In this document: one piece after another, positions 6,001 to 10,115 of the stretch | Position numbering within the stretch: position 1 is the first letter of the stretch | How the letters are laid out: every line of letters begins with the position of its first letter | From: an uncultured Methylobacter sp. | GTDB lineage: Bacteria > Pseudomonadota > Gammaproteobacteria > Methylococcales > Methylomonadaceae | NCBI GenBank assembly: GCA_903831545.1 | Contig: CAIKYI010000199.1 | Location: 1-10,115 of the forward strand | Direction of reading: 5' to 3' | DNA length: 10,115 nt | The notes under the pieces: generated by a model | The model's input: the letters and a program-made list of their open reading frames with translations, nothing else | Told to the model about the DNA's origin: nothing | Database searches by the model: none | Position numbers and translations under genes: made by a program

Positions 6001-8082
6001 TCAAAAGCGTTCAAAATCGTTTTCATTAAATTCAGGTTTTGTGCCGCCGGCTTTACTACCTGACATGGGTTTGGTGGGGGATTTTAAAGTCCCTGCTGAA
6101 CTAAAATGACCTGTATTTTTGGCATTGGTTTTTTGGGATGCCTTTGCCGTTTTGCCCGTTGGTTTGGCTTGACCGTGTTGGGCGTTAAGGGCTCGGTTTT
6201 GGTTGGCGTCAACTTTAAAAAACGCCATAACCTGTTGCAGTTGAAGGGCCTGACCACTAAGTTCTTCTGCAGTAGCGGCAAGCTGTTCGGAACCGGAGGC
6301 ATTTTGTTGCGCGGCTTTGTCCAGTTGGCCTATGGCATCACTGATTTGTCCAATGCCTTGCGCCTGTTCCTCTGAGGCTGAGGTGATTTCATCGACCAAG
6401 TCTGCGGTTTTTTGGATCTTGGGCACCATTTTTTCGAGGAGTTCACCGGCATCTTCGGCAATCTTGACGCTGTTTTTAGCCAGGCTATTAATCTCTTGTG
6501 CGGTTATCCTGCTGTTTTCTGCCAACTTTCTGACTTCGGCGGCGACTACGGTAAAGCCCTTACCATGATCACCGGCCAAAGCAGCTTCAATTGCCGCATT
6601 AAGCGATAACAAATTGGTTTTATAAGCAATATCTTCAATCAGGCTTATTTTATCGGCAATTTCACGCATGGCATCGACGGTGCGTTTGACTGCCAGTCCG
6701 CTATTGGCGGCTTCGCCGGCCGCGGTTGCTGACATGCCTTTGGTTAGCTTGGCGTTATCGGCGTTTTGTTTGACTGAAGAACTTAACTCATCAATGGACG
6801 CGGTGGTTTCTTCAACACCTGAGGCCTGTTCGGTAGCACTTTGACTAATGGCCTGCGCCGTGGCACTGATTTGCTGTGAGGCACTGCCCAAGGCATCAGA
6901 ATTGGTGCGAACTTGTTGCACAACACTGCTGAGTTGGTCGCGCATGGTTTGTAAGGCACTGGCCAGAACGCCGATCTCATCTTTCTGGTCAATATCAATT
7001 CGGGCGGTTAGATCACCTTTTGACAAGGATTCGGCAAATTTAACACCCAAAATAATTGGCCTGGTAATCATGGAAGCTAACACTATCGCAATAATAACCC
7101 CCAGGACTATCGCAAGAATGATAGTAACAATAATGATAGTATTGGCTTGGCTGACCAATTGCTCGGCCTCGGTACGGGCTGCTCCCAACTGGTTGTAGCC
7201 GGCCGCTTCAGCATCTTGGGCCTGTTTGATAACATTGCTGCCCAGACTTGCCATCTCCGTTAAAATTGTTTTTAATTTATTGTCGTTTTCGATCCAGCTT
7301 TTGGCTGACTGAGTGTAGTCTTGTGTTCCGACGCGCATATCTGAAACATACTTAAGCCCTTCTTCACTAAAAAGAATTGTTTGCAAGTCATCATACAATG
7401 CCATTAACTCAGGTAATAAAATCTCCATTTTTTTCCAGGCGACACGATCCTTGTAATCAACTTCTTCCTTTTCAGCGCGCATAATTTCCATTGCCTTAAT
7501 ATAGATGTTGGTCGTAAGGATATAACGCTGAACAAACGGATCAAGCTCTTTACCGGTTACACCTTTTTTCATCGCATCGCTGTAGAGTTCTACCTGACGT
7601 TTGAGCATTCTGTCTGCTGCCTCAGTTACTGCCTGCCCTTTTGCAACCATATCTGCGACGGCCTGCTTATTAGCCTTTAATGCGGCAACTCCCAACCTGT
7701 ATTTGTCGGCGTACTGGCCTGTTCCTTCGCGTGCTGTTTTCGATTGCCGTAACAACTCGGTATTGTTGTATTGCTTCGCAACAACATCGACTTTATCCAG
7801 GAAGCCCATCAGCTCCTTAATGTTCTGTTCAGCACGTTGTTGAACCTCATCTTTTTCTTGCAGAAGATAATTTTTTTCTTCCAAAATGGTCGCCAGAGCC
7901 ATGCGCTCGACCCCTGTCGCGTATTCAACCGATTTACCATTATTATCGGTAATTCCGAACAGTGCTCCCGATACTTTGCCGATGTATATTTTTGACAGTA
8001 AGCCAAAGCCGCAGGTAATCATTACCAACATTAATGCACCGGTTAATATCTTGGTTTTTATACTTAAGTCTTTTATGTTCAT
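6001..8082 (-). CDS. Methyl-accepting chemotaxis protein with long helical (HBM-like) sensor and tethered C-terminal pentapeptide (larger MCP)
   Basis: 693 aa. TM1 is about 12-33, the extracytoplasmic region about 35-313, TM2 about 314-338, HAMP about 339-388, and the signalling hairpin about 389-622. The sensor, about 280 residues and all-helical, has the length of helical bimodular (HBM) domains, which bind small organic acids in studied members; this assignment is tentative. The hairpin tip carries two rare changes: L502 where nearly all MCPs have Arg, and D505 for Glu ([11 protein letters not shown]). The arms are seven residues shorter than Tsr on each side (34H class). After the hairpin comes a Lys/Thr/Ser/Gly-rich linker (about 625-683) ending in NENDFERF, whose last five residues fit the x-aromatic-x-x-aromatic pattern used to tether CheR. 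The start is supported by AAAGGA 9 nt upstream. It follows cheA by 56 bp and precedes cheW by 15 bp. Confidence 0.95.
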   Translation of the reverse strand: MNIKDLSIKTKILTGALMLVMITCGFGLLSKIYIGKVSGALFGITDNNGKSVEYATGVERMALATILEEKNYLLQEKDEVQQRAEQNIKELMGFLDKVDVVAKQYNNTELLRQSKTAREGTGQYADKYRLGVAALKANKQAVADMVAKGQAVTEAADRMLKRQVELYSDAMKKGVTGKELDPFVQRYILTTNIYIKAMEIMRAEKEEVDYKDRVAWKKMEILLPELMALYDDLQTILFSEEGLKYVSDMRVGTQDYTQSAKSWIENDNKLKTILTEMASLGSNVIKQAQDAEAAGYNQLGAARTEAEQLVSQANTIIIVTIILAIVLGVIIAIVLASMITRPIILGVKFAESLSKGDLTARIDIDQKDEIGVLASALQTMRDQLSSVVQQVRTNSDALGSASQQISATAQAISQSATEQASGVEETTASIDELSSSVKQNADNAKLTKGMSATAAGEAANSGLAVKRTVDAMREIADKISLIEDIAYKTNLLSLNAAIEAALAGDHGKGFTVVAAEVRKLAENSRITAQEINSLAKNSVKIAEDAGELLEKMVPKIQKTADLVDEITSASEEQAQGIGQISDAIGQLDKAAQQNASGSEQLAATAEELSGQALQLQQVMAFFKVDANQNRALNAQHGQAKPTGKTAKASQKTNAKNTGHFSSAGTLKSPTKPMSGSKAGGTKPEFNENDFERF

Positions 8083-8091
8083 AACAATGAG

Positions 8092-8097
8092 TCCTTT
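8092..8097 (-). promoter_or_regulatory. Ribosome binding site of the larger MCP
   Basis: AAAGGA on the minus strand, 9 nt before the ATG at 8082. The 56-bp gap between cheA and this gene otherwise shows no convincing promoter or terminator, in keeping with read-through from cheA. Confidence 0.65.
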
Positions 8098-8138
8098 AAT
8101 GTGTGGTTATCTGTTTAACGCATAAAATGAACTGCTTT

Positions 8139-10115
8139 TTAAACGGTTGCTGACAATGCCAGGCTGGAACCGAGGCGCTTTTTGGCGTGTTGAATCAGTC
8201 CCTGGACGTCGAGAATCAGGGCGACATCGCCACTGCCCAGAACCGTTGCGCCACCGATGCCGTTCAGGTTTTCGAACAGTTTGCCCAGCGGCTTGATCAC
8301 TGTTTGATTTTCTCCGTGTAATTCGTCGACCACAAAGCCGGCTTTGGCCTCGCCAAAACGAACCACGACCAGGCTTTCGCGTTTGGTTTTGGTGTGTTTT
8401 TTGTTGTTATGGAAGTAGTCACCCAGGCGTAAATAAGGTAAGACTTGACCGCGCAAGTTGACATAATGCTGAACTTCATCGATTTGCCATTCTTCGCTGC
8501 CCATTTCCACGCATTCTTCGACCATGCTCAACGGGATGATGTAAAGCTCCTGTTGAGCCTCGACCATAAAGCCATCGATGATCGCCAGGGTTAACGGCAG
8601 ATGGATGGAGACTTTGGTGCCCACACCGACTTCGCTATCCACGGTGACGCTACCGCGCAAGGCTTCGATGTTGCGTTTGACCACGTCCATGCCGACGCCA
8701 CGACCGGACAGATTGCTGGCTTCTTCTTTGGTGCTCAGGCCGGGTTCGAAAATCAGGTTGTAGATTTCGGTTTTGCTGAGTACCTGATCTGGTTTAATCA
8801 GGCCTTTGGCAATGGCTTTGGCGACGATTTTGTCAGGATCCAGGCCTTGTCCGTCATCGCTGATCTGAATGACAATACGCCCGGAGTCATGATAGGCATT
8901 GAGCTGGATGGTGCCTTTTTCAGGTTTGCCGGCCAGCAGACGTTGCTCCGGCGTTTCGATGCCATGATCGAGTGAGTTTCGTACCAGATGCGTCAAGGGG
9001 TCGTTGATTTTTTCAACGACGGTTTTGTCGAGTTCGGCCTCACCGCCGGTGATTTGTAATTGGATTTGTTTGCCCAGTTCTTTGCTGACATCATGAACAA
9101 CGCGCTGAAAGCGGGTAAAGGTTTCGCCGATTTGCACCATGCGCAATTGCAGTGCGGTGTCGCGAATATCTTCGACCAGAGCGCTCATAGTCGAGGCGAC
9201 ATCATCAACATCGGATAAGCCGTGTTTCTCAACCATCAGACGCATGGCGGCGCCGGAGATCACCAGTTCGCCGACCAGATTGATCAGGTAGCCAAGTTTG
9301 GCGGCATCGACGCGAATGTAGTTGGATTCTTTGCTTATTTTTTGTTTGACGGCTTCCTGTTTGAGTAGCGCCTGTTCAATGACCGGTTGTTGCAGGATGT
9401 TTTTTTCGACCAGCATTTCGCCGATGGGTTTGATGTCGGTCTGTTCGGCATCACGCTGTTCGTCGAGGATATGCAAAACTTCCTTTTCGGTTAAGGCGCC
9501 GATCTCGATCAGCATTTCGCCGAGTCGTTTAAGTTGGTCTTCGGGTAAATCGGCCAGAAGATGAAGATAATGTTCTTGTCTGGAGTTGGGCGGCAAGATG
9601 TGGATATCGCAATCGTCTTCGGCAAATTCAAAGACATTTTCGATGGTTTTTTTGTCGCTGGCGCTGTTAAAGGCGATTTTAAAAGTAAGGTAGCAATCTT
9701 CAGCGTTGATGTCTTCCAGGCGGGTCTGGGGCGGTAGACTGACGATAACTTCGCTGATCTTGCCCAGGGTCTGCAGGTAACGGATAAAGGACAAAGGATC
9801 CATGCCGTTGCGCAGGGCATTGGCTTTAAAGGCCAGGCTGATTACCCAGTTGTCGCTGCTGTCGATGGCGTTGCTATCGACTTCAAAGTGATCTGCCGAT
9901 TCAGCTTGTGTAACAGGAAGGTCATCGGCTGACGACGAGCCGGTTAATTGCGCAATCAGTTTCCGACTTTGCTGTTGCAGTTCTTCAGGCAACGGCTTGT
10001 CTTCATTAAACAGAACGTGTTGAATAATCTGCGCGGTGTGATCTTTGCAGGCCAGCAAGACGGTGATGAGTTCGGCATCAATGTCGCGTTCGCCGTTTCT
10101 AACTTTGTCCAATAC
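8139..10115 (-). CDS. cheA: CheA chemotaxis histidine kinase, 5' end beyond the window
   Basis: 658 codons plus TAA are present. The frame is open to the edge at 10115, so the true start and the phospho-accepting P1 histidine lie outside. A TTG at 10112 is an internal Leu codon, not a start: LDKVRNGE belongs to the last part of P1. Counting the first codon as residue 1: P1 end 1-36; linker; a globular segment about 89-177 of the kind found between P1 and P3 in this CheA subtype; two tandem 24-residue motifs at 197-220 and 230-253; P3 dimerisation about 265-345; P4 kinase with H376 and N380 (HLVRNSLDHG), DDGQGLD 420-426, FEPGLST 456-462 and GRGVGMDVV 471-479; P5 CheW-like about 514-645. There is no C-terminal receiver. 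All ATP-site motifs are intact, so it should be active. It should autophosphorylate in the array and pass phosphate to a CheY/CheB not seen here, or to receivers downstream. Confidence 0.96.
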   Translation of the reverse strand, partial: VLDKVRNGERDIDAELITVLLACKDHTAQIIQHVLFNEDKPLPEELQQQSRKLIAQLTGSSSADDLPVTQAESADHFEVDSNAIDSSDNWVISLAFKANALRNGMDPLSFIRYLQTLGKISEVIVSLPPQTRLEDINAEDCYLTFKIAFNSASDKKTIENVFEFAEDDCDIHILPPNSRQEHYLHLLADLPEDQLKRLGEMLIEIGALTEKEVLHILDEQRDAEQTDIKPIGEMLVEKNILQQPVIEQALLKQEAVKQKISKESNYIRVDAAKLGYLINLVGELVISGAAMRLMVEKHGLSDVDDVASTMSALVEDIRDTALQLRMVQIGETFTRFQRVVHDVSKELGKQIQLQITGGEAELDKTVVEKINDPLTHLVRNSLDHGIETPEQRLLAGKPEKGTIQLNAYHDSGRIVIQISDDGQGLDPDKIVAKAIAKGLIKPDQVLSKTEIYNLIFEPGLSTKEEASNLSGRGVGMDVVKRNIEALRGSVTVDSEVGVGTKVSIHLPLTLAIIDGFMVEAQQELYIIPLSMVEECVEMGSEEWQIDEVQHYVNLRGQVLPYLRLGDYFHNNKKHTKTKRESLVVVRFGEAKAGFVVDELHGENQTVIKPLGKLFENLNGIGGATVLGSGDVALILDVQGLIQHAKKRLGSSLALSATV
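9357..9527 (-). other. Tandem MshEN-like motifs inside CheA
   Basis: First motif (residues 197-220 of the visible CheA): RLGEMLIEIGALTEKEV then LHILDEQ, which fits the 24-residue pattern RLGxx-two hydrophobic-xxG-hydrophobic...L...LxxQ in length and at nearly all fixed positions. Second motif (230-253): PIGEMLVEKNILQQPV then IEQALLKQ, also 24 residues and ending in Q, but with Pro for Arg, Ile for Leu and Asn for the second Gly. The spacer is 9 residues. In MshE-type ATPases such tandem motifs bind cyclic-di-GMP; whether this pair does is unknown. Confidence 0.5.

Noticed and set aside
8601..8975. 124-codon open frame on the plus strand within cheA
   Set aside because: It lies wholly antisense to the conserved P4/P3 region of CheA, has no family resemblance, and mirrors codon bias of the real frame. 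The same holds for the other opposite-strand frames over the MCP, cheW and kinase genes.
10110..10115. TTG at 10112 as the start of cheA
   Set aside because: The frame is open to the window edge and the residues from here (LDKVRNGE) are the interior of a P1 domain; a start here would remove the phospho-accepting histidine.

Overview
The window holds most of a chemosensory (Che-type) operon on the minus strand, read from right to left: cheA (5' end cut by the window edge), a large methyl-accepting chemotaxis protein (MCP), cheW, a second smaller MCP, a membrane hybrid histidine kinase, and a response regulator with an HD-GYP (cyclic-di-GMP phosphodiesterase type) output domain. At the extreme left, on the plus strand and convergent with the operon, are the last 19 codons of a probable GGDEF (diguanylate cyclase type) gene. 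Protein families, moderate GC content and gene style suggest a Gram-negative proteobacterium. A free-living gammaproteobacterium, possibly a methanotroph, is a guess from general resemblance; nothing in the window proves it.

Layout: 1-60 GGDEF tail (+); 61-175 convergent intergenic gap with a hairpin; 176-1201 REC-HD-GYP (-); 1216-3729 hybrid kinase (-); 3730-3832 gap with a perfect 13-bp palindrome resembling dispersed REP-like repeats; 3833-5350 MCP with a four-helix-bundle type sensor (-); 5351-5436 short gap with a good RBS and a weak promoter candidate; 5437-5985 cheW (-); 6001-8082 MCP with a long helical sensor (-); 8083-8138 gap; 8139-10115 cheA (-, partial). The intragenic spacings (14, 103, 86, 15 and 56 bp) fit one transcription unit, perhaps with internal promoters. 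No gene-free stretch exceeds 115 bp. No tRNA, rRNA, CRISPR array or insertion sequence was seen.

How the genes would work together: two MCPs with almost identical signalling tips but unrelated extracytoplasmic sensors would share one CheA/CheW array. The CheA and hybrid-kinase phosphorelays end, within this window, at an HD-GYP regulator, with a GGDEF gene directly beside it. No CheY, CheB, CheR or CheZ is visible; they may lie beyond the right edge. This arrangement suggests an array that influences cyclic-di-GMP (surface behaviour, biofilm) as well as, or instead of, flagellar rotation.

The details most worth a second look are: tandem 24-residue motifs in CheA resembling the cyclic-di-GMP-binding MshEN signature; loss in the large MCP of the nearly invariant hairpin-tip arginine at the trimer-contact position; an exactly symmetrical one-heptad shortening of both MCPs relative to Tsr (34H class); a CheR-type C-terminal pentapeptide on only one of the two MCPs; and the nested palindrome between the second MCP and the hybrid kinase.
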